A stretch of 64,000 bases of DNA, from the NCBI RefSeq assembly GCF_028596025.1, contig NZ_CP117167.1:5580001-5644000 (forward strand), given 5' to 3'. Source of the stretch: Mucilaginibacter jinjuensis. Its GTDB lineage: Bacteria > Bacteroidota > Bacteroidia > Sphingobacteriales > Sphingobacteriaceae. The notes under the pieces were generated by a model that was not told the origin of the DNA, ran no database searches, and saw only the letters and a list, made by a program, of their open reading frames with translations. Of the stretch, positions 32,864-41,609 are shown piece after piece; position 1 is the first letter of the stretch; every line of letters begins with the position of its first letter. The translations under genes were made by a program, and so were the position numbers.

Positions 32864-34465
32864 ATGAAATACCTGATACTTAATTTGTCGTTATTATTTA
32901 TCGGTTATTTTGCTTTTGCAGCTCAGCCACATGAGCAGGAAATTGCCTCGCTAAAGACAGTATTGAATGATAAAGCTAATTACGACATTCAGAAGATCAA
33001 AAAAATTGATAACCTGAAAGCCCAGCTGGATAAAGACGAGCAAATTAGCCTCGCCCAACAATATAACATCTACCTCAACCTCTACAACGAATACAAAACC
33101 TTTAAATACGACCGAGCTTTCCACTATGCACATCAGTTACAGCGTGTGGGCGAGCAGTTAAAAGATCCCGCCAAAATTGCTTATGGTAAAATTAAACTGG
33201 GATTTATCCTGCTATCGTCGGGGATGTTTAAGGAAACTTTTGATACGCTGAATACCGTTAAGGTTAAACTCCTCCCCGATTCGGTAAAAAAAGAATACTA
33301 CTTTCTGACAGCCCGAACCTATTACGATCTGGCTGATTTTGATAAGGACGATTATTATACGCGCATTTATAATAAACGGGCTGCTACTTATATAGACTCG
33401 GCATTGCAACTATGCCCCAAGCAATCATTTGAATATATTTATTATGATGGGCTTCGTTATTTAAAAGGCGGGGATTTGAAAAAGGCTGTATCCAATTTGC
33501 AGTATCTTATTAATAATCAAAAACTCTCGTACCATCAATACGCGGTTACGGCTTCTACATTAAGTGATATTTACATCCAGCATAATAATCCTGATAGTGC
33601 CGTAACCTTGCTGATTAAAGCAGCTATTGCCGATATTAAATCATCCACCAAAGAAGCAGCGGCCATGCTAAACCTGGCGCAGCTGCTCGATAAAAAGGGG
33701 AATACCCAGGATGCCTACCTGTTTATTAAGCAGGCTATGGATGATGCCGTTTATTACGGCGCACGCCAGCGCAAGGTACAGGTAAGCGCAATTTTACCTG
33801 TGGTTGCCGGGGCGAGAATCTTGTATGAGCAGGAACAAAAGCGTGCGTTGATATTTTATGCTTCATTGTTAACCATCCTCTCTGCTACCATTATCATCTT
33901 CGCCATCATCATTTATAAACAGCTTAAACGTATTAAAGCTGCTGATAAACTGGTTGTTGAAGCCAATACCAACTTGCTGCATACCATTGACAAGCTAAAC
34001 GAGGCCGAAAAAATTAAGGAAGAATATATCGGGTATTATCTCAACATCATATCCGATTATATGAATAAGCTCGAGAAGTTTAAATGTTCTATCGAGCAAA
34101 GGTTGACCACGAAGCGGTTTGATGATATTAAGATCCTGGTTGGAAACATCAACCTTAAAAAAGAACGCGAAGAGCTGTTCATCAATTTTGACAAAGCCTT
34201 TTTAAAGCTGTTCCCCAACTTTGTACACGAGTTTAATGCACTTTTCCCGCCCGAACATCAAACCCACCTGCTACCCAATCAGTTACTGAATACCGACCTG
34301 CGCATTTTTGCACTTATCCGCCTGGGAATCAATGACACAGACAAAGTTGCACGCATTCTGGAGTATTCTTTAAGCACAATTTACAACTACCGTACACGAA
34401 TTAAGAATAAATCGAACGATCCGGATGGGTTTGAGGCTGCCATTATGGGCATAAAAGCCATCTAA
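32864..34465 (+). CDS. DUF6377-type membrane TPR/HTH regulator of the polysaccharide locus
   Basis: The 533-residue product has a signal peptide (FAFAAQ). A periplasmic TPR-like helical domain (about 20-320) contains ALQLCPKQSFEYIYYDGLRY and AAAMLNLAQLLDKKGNTQDA. One membrane helix follows (ALIFYASLLTILSATIIIFA), then a cytosolic coiled coil, and a C-terminal helix-turn-helix region (LRIFALIRLGINDTDKVARI, LEYSLSTIYNYRTRIKNKS). This layout is that of the DUF6377 regulators that often sit before susCD pairs, where they likely sense an oligosaccharide and activate the operon. Regulation of the genes to its right is inferred from position. Confidence 0.88.
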   Translation: MKYLILNLSLLFIGYFAFAAQPHEQEIASLKTVLNDKANYDIQKIKKIDNLKAQLDKDEQISLAQQYNIYLNLYNEYKTFKYDRAFHYAHQLQRVGEQLKDPAKIAYGKIKLGFILLSSGMFKETFDTLNTVKVKLLPDSVKKEYYFLTARTYYDLADFDKDDYYTRIYNKRAATYIDSALQLCPKQSFEYIYYDGLRYLKGGDLKKAVSNLQYLINNQKLSYHQYAVTASTLSDIYIQHNNPDSAVTLLIKAAIADIKSSTKEAAAMLNLAQLLDKKGNTQDAYLFIKQAMDDAVYYGARQRKVQVSAILPVVAGARILYEQEQKRALIFYASLLTILSATIIIFAIIIYKQLKRIKAADKLVVEANTNLLHTIDKLNEAEKIKEEYIGYYLNIISDYMNKLEKFKCSIEQRLTTKRFDDIKILVGNINLKKEREELFINFDKAFLKLFPNFVHEFNALFPPEHQTHLLPNQLLNTDLRIFALIRLGINDTDKVARILEYSLSTIYNYRTRIKNKSNDPDGFEAAIMGIKAI

Positions 34466-34882
34466 TTTGTCACTTTTCTGTTAGATAGGCTTGTATTTCG
34501 TTTATATTTTCTACATCCCAACAAGATATTAAATATCTGATATTCAATAATATAATTTTATATTTTAACCGATATGATTTATATTCTGTTTTCAGCCCTT
34601 GCTTCAACCCCAATAAAATTTTCTCTTTGAGTGGTGATAAACAACTGGTGCCATATCAGCCTGTCTTCATCATTATAAACCAATTTTAAATTAATTATTC
34701 ATGAGCATTACTAAAGGCGTACAGCACCTGCTTTGCGGGCCTGCGTTTAAAATTTTGCCGTCTAAACTTTTGCTGCATCACCACGTGGTTCGCAGAAGTT
34801 ACTGGTCGTCGGCATAGTTCTTCTGCTTTTTCAAATCAAACCAATCAATCTCTAAAGAAAGAACCTAAAAAAACCAAGAATT
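34466..34882 (+). promoter_or_regulatory. Leader/control region before susC
   Basis: This 417-bp gap has an A+T-rich first half with a short palindrome (AGATATTAAATATCT, 34524-34538). It also has a 38-codon frame at 34701-34817. No consensus -7 box stands out. Its length suggests a long 5' leader on the susC transcript. Confidence 0.45.
34701..34817 (+). CDS. Possible 38-residue leader peptide upstream of susC
   Basis: An ATG-started frame of 38 codons ends at TAG (34815-34817), 65 bases before susC. The product begins M-S-I-T-K-G-V-Q-H-L and ends H-H-H-V-V-R-R-S-Y-W-S-S-A; it is basic, with one Cys and no membrane helix. I do not recognise it. It may be a real small protein, an upstream regulatory frame or chance. 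Confidence 0.3.
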   Translation: MSITKGVQHLLCGPAFKILPSKLLLHHHVVRRSYWSSA

Positions 34883-37800
34883 ATGTATAAAAAACTGTTA
34901 CTTAAAAAATTGTTCTTATGCCCTTTGCTCCTGTTGCTGTACTGTACAGCAGCCATGGCGCAGGGTACAGCAGTCACCGGTAAAGTTACCGACGAGAGAG
35001 GGCTGCCGCTACCGGGCGTAACCGTTGTGGTAAAAGGTACCACAAGAGGCACCAATACAGGCACAAATGGTACATTTTCCATTAATGCCGGCAGCAAAGA
35101 AACATTAGTATTCTCGATGATTGGCTACGGCAAACAAGAAGAACTTGTGGGCGCACGTACCGTTATCAACCTATCATTAACCGCAGAGCAGCAATCATTA
35201 AACGAGGTTGTTGTAGTGGGTTACGGTACGCAAAGACGTAAAGACCTCACCAGCTCTGTAGGATCTGTAAAAGGCGAAGCATTTAAAGACCAGCCAATTA
35301 CCAACCCCACCGAAGCCCTGCAAGGCCGTATTGCCGGTGTAAACGTAGTTAAAAACTCGGGTGCACCAGATGCTACGCCAACTATCATCATCCGTGGTGT
35401 AGCTTCGTTAAACCAACCTGCACCGCTTTACATTGTTGATGGTGTGCGTGTACCGGATGGCAACAACATCAACGTACAGGATATTGCCACGATAGATGTA
35501 TTGAAAGATGCCAGCTCAGCAGCCATTTATGGTGCTGCGGCGGCGGGTGGTGTAATTTTAATTACCACGAAAAAAGGAACCGGCACTACAGGCACACCAC
35601 AGGTTAGCTTAAGCGCCCGTTACGGTATTACCAAACCAGAATTGGTTAAGCTGCTTAATAAAACCGATTACATTAAACTGGAAAACATTGTTAACCCAAC
35701 TGCTTTCCAAACCTCTCCGGGTGTACCTAAAGCAGGTATCGATACCCTGGCTAATACAGATTGGGTTAAAGCATTGTATGGTAACGCTTACGAGCAAAAT
35801 TATAATGTATCAATCTCTGGCGCTACACCTGCTGTAAATTACCTGGTATCGGGTTTTTACAACAAGCAAAAAGGTATTTACATCAACAACTTTTCAAACA
35901 TTGGCGGTGCACGTGTTAACACCGATTACAAACTGGCTAAATGGTTAAAATTTGGCGAGCAGTTAGCTATTTCGCAACGCAAAACTGCGCCTCCGGTAGG
36001 TACAGAAGCACAATTGCACAATGCGCCTTTTCGTACCTTGCCTATCATCCCGGTAATTGACCGCTTTGGCAACTATGGTACTGTAGCACAGGGTTATGGC
36101 AGCGTATCGCAATTTGGCGGGCCTAACCCGGTTGGTAGCGCAGCGAATGCCAATTCGCTCGATTACAAAAACAACCTGCAATCAAACGCTTATGTAGACA
36201 TTATCCTGCCTTATGGCTTCGATTTAAGAACTAACGTAAGCTATAACTACTACCTTGAAAACCAGGATTATTATCAGAATGCATTCGTTATCGGGCAAAC
36301 CAGTTCGGCAACCAATTCATTAACCAAAACCTTTATCCAAAGCACTCAATTTTTAACTAACGAGGTTTTAAGCTGGAACCATAGCTATGGCAAACACAAC
36401 ATCAGTGCAATTGCAGGTTACGAAGAAATTCAGAACCACTTTAACAATAGCATTGCAGCCGAAACATCTATCGGTTTACCAGGCTATTCATTTATCCAGA
36501 CTTCGGCTTCCAACTTATCTATCCAGGGTAAAAACGACCCTAACGGTTTAATCAAATCAAAATTTGCAAGGTTAAACTACAACTTCAACAGCCGTTACTA
36601 TTTATCAGGTTCGGTTCGTGAAGATGCTAACTACACTGTATTCGGTCCCGATAAACAAAAAGGTACTTTCGGTGCTGCATCAGCAGGCTGGAACATCAGC
36701 GAAGAAGGTTTCTTTAAACCATTATTACCTGTTATCAACAACCTGAAACTGCGCGGTAGCTATGGCGAACTGGGTAACAGCAGCATTAACCAATACCTGT
36801 ATAACTTAACTTACAGCCAGTTTATGGCTACCAACGGTATTGCATCAGGTGCGCAAAACTTCTCACCAGGTGGTCCGCTCATTATTGCAACATCGGCCAA
36901 TGGTATTGCCAATCCAGACCTACATTGGGAAACTGTTAAAGAAACCAGTATAGGTATCGATGGCGAGGCATTACATGGCAGCATCTACTACACTGTGGAG
37001 TATTATAACAAAAACACCAATGGTATGCTTTATAACATCTCATTGCCTTTAAGCTCTGGTTTTACCGCTCCGTTTATCTCCAACATTGGTAAGGTAAACA
37101 ACAAAGGCTGGGATATTTTATTAGGCTACCGCCATACCGGTAAAGATTTTAGCTATGATGTAAGCGTTAACGGTGGTTTCAACAAAAACAACGTAGTTAG
37201 CCTGAGTGGTTTAGCAACAGATGCTATTTATGATGGTTACAACTACTACAGCATTGGCGATGCCGGCTTTAACATGATGCCGAACCAAAACTTAACCATC
37301 ACTAAAGCAGGTTTACCGTTCGGTTCATTCTACGGTCTTAAATCAACAGGTATTTTCCAGACTGATGCACAGGCAGCAGCCAGCCCGCAAAAAGCAACTG
37401 CACATGCCGGCGATTTAATTTATGAAGATTACAACCACGACGGCAAAATTGATAACAACGACCGCCAAGTAATTGGTAACCCTAACCCTAAACTGGTTTA
37501 CGGTATCAACGCCAAGTTTAACTACAAAGGTGTAGATCTGGCCTTATTATTTAATGGTGTTGCAGGTGTTGATCTGTTTAACGGCGTTAAAGCTTACGAG
37601 CAATTCCCTTTCTCTGATGGTAACACTACCAGCCAGGTATTTAACGATTCGTTCCTGGGCTCAAATGGCTTAACTAACCAGCCACGTTTGGGTGTTAAAA
37701 ACCCTGATGGTTCTTTCACTATGGACCCGAACAAAAACTACCAGACGGTGAGCAGCTACTTTGTTGAAAGCGGCAACTACCTGAAATTGAAAAATGCACA

Positions 37801-38035
37801 ATTAGGCTACACATTTGGTGCAAGCTTATTGCAAAAAGCAAAAATCAGAAGCGCAAGGGTTTTCGTGATGGCTAACAACCTGTTCACCATTACCAGCTAC
37901 AAAGGCCTCGACCCAGAGTTGGGCAGCGCTGCCTCTCCATCAGGCTATACTGGTGCAACTACCCGTGGTGTTGATGCGGTATCGCAATACCCACAGACCA
38001 GAATTTATTCTATAGGCCTTGATGTTAACTTTTAA
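34883..38035 (+). CDS. SusC/RagA-family TonB-linked outer-membrane transporter
   Basis: The 1050-residue product has a signal peptide (AAMAQG). A carboxypeptidase-regulatory-like domain begins VTGKVTDERGLPLPGVTVVV. The SusC signature is NEVVVVGYGTQ, and the plug domain contains IIIRGVASLNQPAPLYIVDG, with AAIYGAAAAGGVILITTKKG at its end. A 22-strand-type barrel ends in IGLDVNF with a terminal Phe. SusC imports glycans of oligosaccharide size, driven by TonB, with SusD as lid. susD follows after 11 bases. Confidence 0.97.
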   Translation: MYKKLLLKKLFLCPLLLLLYCTAAMAQGTAVTGKVTDERGLPLPGVTVVVKGTTRGTNTGTNGTFSINAGSKETLVFSMIGYGKQEELVGARTVINLSLTAEQQSLNEVVVVGYGTQRRKDLTSSVGSVKGEAFKDQPITNPTEALQGRIAGVNVVKNSGAPDATPTIIIRGVASLNQPAPLYIVDGVRVPDGNNINVQDIATIDVLKDASSAAIYGAAAAGGVILITTKKGTGTTGTPQVSLSARYGITKPELVKLLNKTDYIKLENIVNPTAFQTSPGVPKAGIDTLANTDWVKALYGNAYEQNYNVSISGATPAVNYLVSGFYNKQKGIYINNFSNIGGARVNTDYKLAKWLKFGEQLAISQRKTAPPVGTEAQLHNAPFRTLPIIPVIDRFGNYGTVAQGYGSVSQFGGPNPVGSAANANSLDYKNNLQSNAYVDIILPYGFDLRTNVSYNYYLENQDYYQNAFVIGQTSSATNSLTKTFIQSTQFLTNEVLSWNHSYGKHNISAIAGYEEIQNHFNNSIAAETSIGLPGYSFIQTSASNLSIQGKNDPNGLIKSKFARLNYNFNSRYYLSGSVREDANYTVFGPDKQKGTFGAASAGWNISEEGFFKPLLPVINNLKLRGSYGELGNSSINQYLYNLTYSQFMATNGIASGAQNFSPGGPLIIATSANGIANPDLHWETVKETSIGIDGEALHGSIYYTVEYYNKNTNGMLYNISLPLSSGFTAPFISNIGKVNNKGWDILLGYRHTGKDFSYDVSVNGGFNKNNVVSLSGLATDAIYDGYNYYSIGDAGFNMMPNQNLTITKAGLPFGSFYGLKSTGIFQTDAQAAASPQKATAHAGDLIYEDYNHDGKIDNNDRQVIGNPNPKLVYGINAKFNYKGVDLALLFNGVAGVDLFNGVKAYEQFPFSDGNTTSQVFNDSFLGSNGLTNQPRLGVKNPDGSFTMDPNKNYQTVSSYFVESGNYLKLKNAQLGYTFGASLLQKAKIRSARVFVMANNLFTITSYKGLDPELGSAASPSGYTGATTRGVDAVSQYPQTRIYSIGLDVNF

Positions 38036-38046
38036 TCTGTAAAAAC

Positions 38047-39855
38047 ATGACAAAGAAATTCTATATATCAGCATTACTGGCGGTCTCGATATTTGCAGGT
38101 TGCAAAAAGAGCCCGCTCACAACCAGCGATCCGTCCACTTATTCTGCAAATAGCTATCCTGCTACGGTAAGCGATCTGCAAAGCGTGTTGGCAGCCGGTT
38201 ATTCAAACCTACGCGATCAAAACCTGTTCGGCTTTTTCCTGTTGCCAAAGGCTTTATCAAACGCTACGCACACTGCCGATGCGCAATATGATGGCGATGC
38301 CTCTTGGAACGAGATGGCCAATACTAACTTAAGTATCACCAATGCCTACTCTACCGGTGCATATACATCACTTTTTACCGGTGTTAAAAACTGCAACGTA
38401 ACCCTTGCCGCTGCCGATAAACTTTCGGCTGGTACCCTATCGGCCAATGATAAAGAATCTGTAAACTATATCCGTGGCCAGGCTTACTTTTTACGTGCTT
38501 ACTATTATATGTGGCTGGAATGCTTATTTGGCGAAAGCTATATCAGCAGCGCCGGCGGCGGCGATAAAATGGGCGTGCCTATTTACAGCAGCGTACCTAC
38601 CAGCCTGGCCGAAACACAGGTTGCACGTTCGTCCGTTAAAGATGTTTGGGCTTTTATCGAAAGTGACCTTAAACAATCTGCAACCCTGCTAAAAGGCAAA
38701 CAATGGACCGGCAATGATATTGGCCGCGTTACAGAATGGGCAGCCAAAGGCTTATTAGGCAAGGCTTATGTATATACCCAGGATTGGACAAACGCTAAAA
38801 CTACGTTGATCGATGTAATCCAAAACAGCGGTAAAACCCTGATGCCGTTTGCCAAATATTCTGATGCATTTGATGGCAACAGCGCTAATGAGTTTAATGA
38901 AGAATCATTATTTGAGCTTAACGTTGATGCCGATGCCAAAGGTAATGATTATGGTATCTATGGTGCAAAAGCCGCCAACTCAACTACCATTGATGGTTTA
39001 GTTTGGCCTGCCTGGGCTTTAGGAGCCGATGGTACAGAAAATGCTGCAAGCCCGCTGGGTTATGGCAATGAGGCTGTACACGATAAAAACATTACCCGTT
39101 TTGGTTACAGCATTGGCTATTATAACCTGGTTAATAACCCTGCCTACACAGGCTCAAACCCAAGTTATAAAAACCCGCAAAAAATCATGGATCCGGCCTA
39201 CCGTGCACAGGCTTTAGCTGTACGGACCAATAAAACAGCCGATCCGCGTTTGTTTGTAAATACAGTTCAGCCCTGGATCGATGTGGTTAAACCGGATGGT
39301 GTAACCCAATACCCGGCCGCTAAACCAAACTATTTTTCGGGTCAGGTTAATACTTATGGTTTCAGTTTCCGTAAATATTCACCGGTTAATTATAACATCA
39401 ACAACAATGGCCCTGCCGATGCATGGAATTATTACCTGCTACGTTTAGCCGATGTGTACTTGTTATATGCTGAAGCCTGCAAAAACTCTGGCGATAACGT
39501 AAACGCTTTAGAGTACCTGAACAAGGTTAAACGCCGCGCTTATGATTTACCGATCAACGCAGCATCAGCTATTGATTATAAATCATTAACCGATCAAACT
39601 TCGGCCATTAATGATCCTGTACTGGGGAACAACCCATTATACTACGAGCGTTTTGCCGAGTTATTTAACGAAGGCCACTGGTGGTTTGATGTTTGCCGCT
39701 GGAGGATAGGACAATCTGAAGCCACTTACTATGTAACTGCATTGAACCTCCATGGTGCTAAACCTGCATGGAGCGATAGCAAGTCTTATGTATGGCCTAT
39801 TCCGCTTACCGAGCTTAACAGCAACAGTAAAATTAAACAGAACCCGGGTTATTAA
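38047..39855 (+). CDS. SusD/RagB-family glycan-binding lipoprotein
   Basis: The 602-residue product has a lipoprotein signal ending F-A-G-C19-K-K. The helical SusD fold is visible in VNYIRGQAYFLRAYYYMWLE, in the TPR-like WAAKGLLGKAYVYTQDWTNA, and in the C-terminal LADVYLLYAEACKNSGDNVN plus FNEGHWWFDVCRWRIG. It forms the surface lid of the SusC pore and binds the target glycan. Together with the neighbouring SusC-type gene it defines a polysaccharide utilisation locus. It is followed by a hairpin (39882-39901) before the first enzyme gene. Confidence 0.96.
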   Translation: MTKKFYISALLAVSIFAGCKKSPLTTSDPSTYSANSYPATVSDLQSVLAAGYSNLRDQNLFGFFLLPKALSNATHTADAQYDGDASWNEMANTNLSITNAYSTGAYTSLFTGVKNCNVTLAAADKLSAGTLSANDKESVNYIRGQAYFLRAYYYMWLECLFGESYISSAGGGDKMGVPIYSSVPTSLAETQVARSSVKDVWAFIESDLKQSATLLKGKQWTGNDIGRVTEWAAKGLLGKAYVYTQDWTNAKTTLIDVIQNSGKTLMPFAKYSDAFDGNSANEFNEESLFELNVDADAKGNDYGIYGAKAANSTTIDGLVWPAWALGADGTENAASPLGYGNEAVHDKNITRFGYSIGYYNLVNNPAYTGSNPSYKNPQKIMDPAYRAQALAVRTNKTADPRLFVNTVQPWIDVVKPDGVTQYPAAKPNYFSGQVNTYGFSFRKYSPVNYNINNNGPADAWNYYLLRLADVYLLYAEACKNSGDNVNALEYLNKVKRRAYDLPINAASAIDYKSLTDQTSAINDPVLGNNPLYYERFAELFNEGHWWFDVCRWRIGQSEATYYVTALNLHGAKPAWSDSKSYVWPIPLTELNSNSKIKQNPGY

Positions 39856-39881
39856 TAAATATAGTTGATTGAGATGAATGT

Positions 39882-39901
39882 AAGGCCCCCCAGGGGGCCT
39901 T
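39882..39901 (+). terminator. Intra-operon hairpin between susD and the GH71-like gene
   Basis: AAGGCCCCC pairs with GGGGGCCTT (39882-39890 with 39893-39901). The tail GCATTTATTT is only weakly T-rich. It may be a leaky terminator or a 3' stabiliser that makes susCD mRNA more abundant than the enzyme mRNA. Confidence 0.5.
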
Positions 39902-39939
39902 GCATTTATTTAACACACACATCCAAAACTATCCGATAC

Positions 39940-41562
39940 ATGCCATTTAAAGCTTTGAGGGTAAACATTAGTTTACTGCCTGGTATCTTTTTGCTTTTAC
40001 TAAACTGCAGCACCGGCTTTGCGCAGGATTCGTTAAAGAACCTGCCCGAGTACAGTTTGCCGCTTACCAGCAAAAAGCTGGTTATTGCGCACTGCATGAC
40101 TAATATTATCCGCTTTAAAGGGCACCCGTTTGAGGATGTTTGCAACCCTGATTATTACCCGCCTACCGGCAATATATCGGCCCCTATTGGCGGCATGAAC
40201 CAGGTAAAACCAATGGAAGACAGCCTGCTTGCAAACGCTACACTTGATGAAACAGTAGAGTTTGAAATGCGCGCCGCCATCAGATCGGGTATCGATGGTT
40301 TCCAGTTTTACTATGTGCTTGGCGCTACCGATTGGGACAATATTATTAAAGCCTATTTCCGCGTGGCTGATCAGAAACATATCAATTTTAAATTTACTTT
40401 CTGTATCTCTCACCCAAAAGGCCGCACCGAAGCTATAAAAGTTGCCGAGTTTGCCCGTCGTATTAACGGCATTATGGACGAGGTTGGTCACAACAACTCA
40501 CACTGGCTGCGTACGCCGGATGGTCGGTTAATTGTATATCAATGGCTGGGCGAACCGCTGGCAGATATCCCGCAGGATAAAAAGGGTTTACCTGATGCTT
40601 ACTACGTGGCACGTGCCTACAAACATTTGGCCGATGCTGTACACGAGAAATTTGCTTGTCTGTTCACCATTAATGAAGAAATAGACCGTAAAAAATTAAA
40701 CGAGTTTCTGGATTATTTCCCCGCCACCTGGATCTGGACTTTGCCTTATGGAGGTAAAGATTATTTAGGTTACATGGTAGCCGATGAATGCCGCAAGCGC
40801 CACCGCACATTTACCGGCTCGGTATTTAATGATTTTTATACTTCTAAAACTCAGCACAAAGGCACCTGGGATATGTTTCGCAGTGTCAATGAGGCTGTGG
40901 CTGCGGGCATCGATAAAATGGACCGCAAGTATATTACCTGTGGCTTATCGTACAACTTCCGCAAGCTCTGGGAGTTTAACATCGCCAATAATGTACCCAT
41001 TACCAATGTAATTACCTGGAATGATTATCCCGAAGGCCATCACCTGGCACCAGAAATTAATCATAACGAGGGCTTCTCTATCCTGCTCAATTATTATAAA
41101 AGCAAATGGCAGGGCGTGCCTTCGCCTTATGCTGATAGGGATGTAGCCGTGGTATTCTTTAAAAAGTATAAGCACGATGTTAAGCCGTCACCTTATAATA
41201 TCCCGGTAGTACCGTTTCAGAAAGAAGTGATCCCGCCATCGTGGGAAGATTCTATCGAAGTGGTGAGCCTGCTTAAATCGCCCGCGCAGGTTGTAGTAAA
41301 CGGCCATAAGGCCAATGCCGTTGCCGGGTTTTCAGTTAACAAATTTCAAATGCAAAACGGGCCTGTAGATGTATCTGTATCCCGAAACAATAGCACAACA
41401 TTACACTTTAAAACGCCCGAGGGTATTACCGGCAAGCCTTACCGCGCCGACCGGATCACCTATACCTTCAGCAGCGAGTTCGATAACTTTTATAACAACT
41501 TATATCCCGGCTTTAAGCCACAATACTCGCACGAATACAATCCGCAGTTTACCGCTAAATGA
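39940..41562 (+). CDS. GH71-like exported glycoside hydrolase (candidate alpha-1,3-glucanase)
   Basis: The 540-residue product has a signal peptide (LLNCSTGFAQD). A TIM-barrel-like catalytic region (about 45-400) contains MRAAIRSGIDGFQFYYVLG, FKFTFCISHPKG and ITNVITWNDYPEGHHLAPE. The last resembles the TWNDYGESHY block of GH71 enzymes. A C-terminal beta-sandwich (about 430-530) follows. GH71 enzymes cut alpha-1,3-glucan of fungal walls or bacterial mutan. I chose the ATG at 39940 because the upstream 25 codons run through the hairpin. Related GH99-like folds are the main alternative; the family assignment is moderate. Confidence 0.65.
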   Translation: MPFKALRVNISLLPGIFLLLLNCSTGFAQDSLKNLPEYSLPLTSKKLVIAHCMTNIIRFKGHPFEDVCNPDYYPPTGNISAPIGGMNQVKPMEDSLLANATLDETVEFEMRAAIRSGIDGFQFYYVLGATDWDNIIKAYFRVADQKHINFKFTFCISHPKGRTEAIKVAEFARRINGIMDEVGHNNSHWLRTPDGRLIVYQWLGEPLADIPQDKKGLPDAYYVARAYKHLADAVHEKFACLFTINEEIDRKKLNEFLDYFPATWIWTLPYGGKDYLGYMVADECRKRHRTFTGSVFNDFYTSKTQHKGTWDMFRSVNEAVAAGIDKMDRKYITCGLSYNFRKLWEFNIANNVPITNVITWNDYPEGHHLAPEINHNEGFSILLNYYKSKWQGVPSPYADRDVAVVFFKKYKHDVKPSPYNIPVVPFQKEVIPPSWEDSIEVVSLLKSPAQVVVNGHKANAVAGFSVNKFQMQNGPVDVSVSRNNSTTLHFKTPEGITGKPYRADRITYTFSSEFDNFYNNLYPGFKPQYSHEYNPQFTAK

Positions 41563-41609
41563 TAACACCACGGATTAAACTATTTAAGAACTAAAAACAA
41601 TTTATTCTG

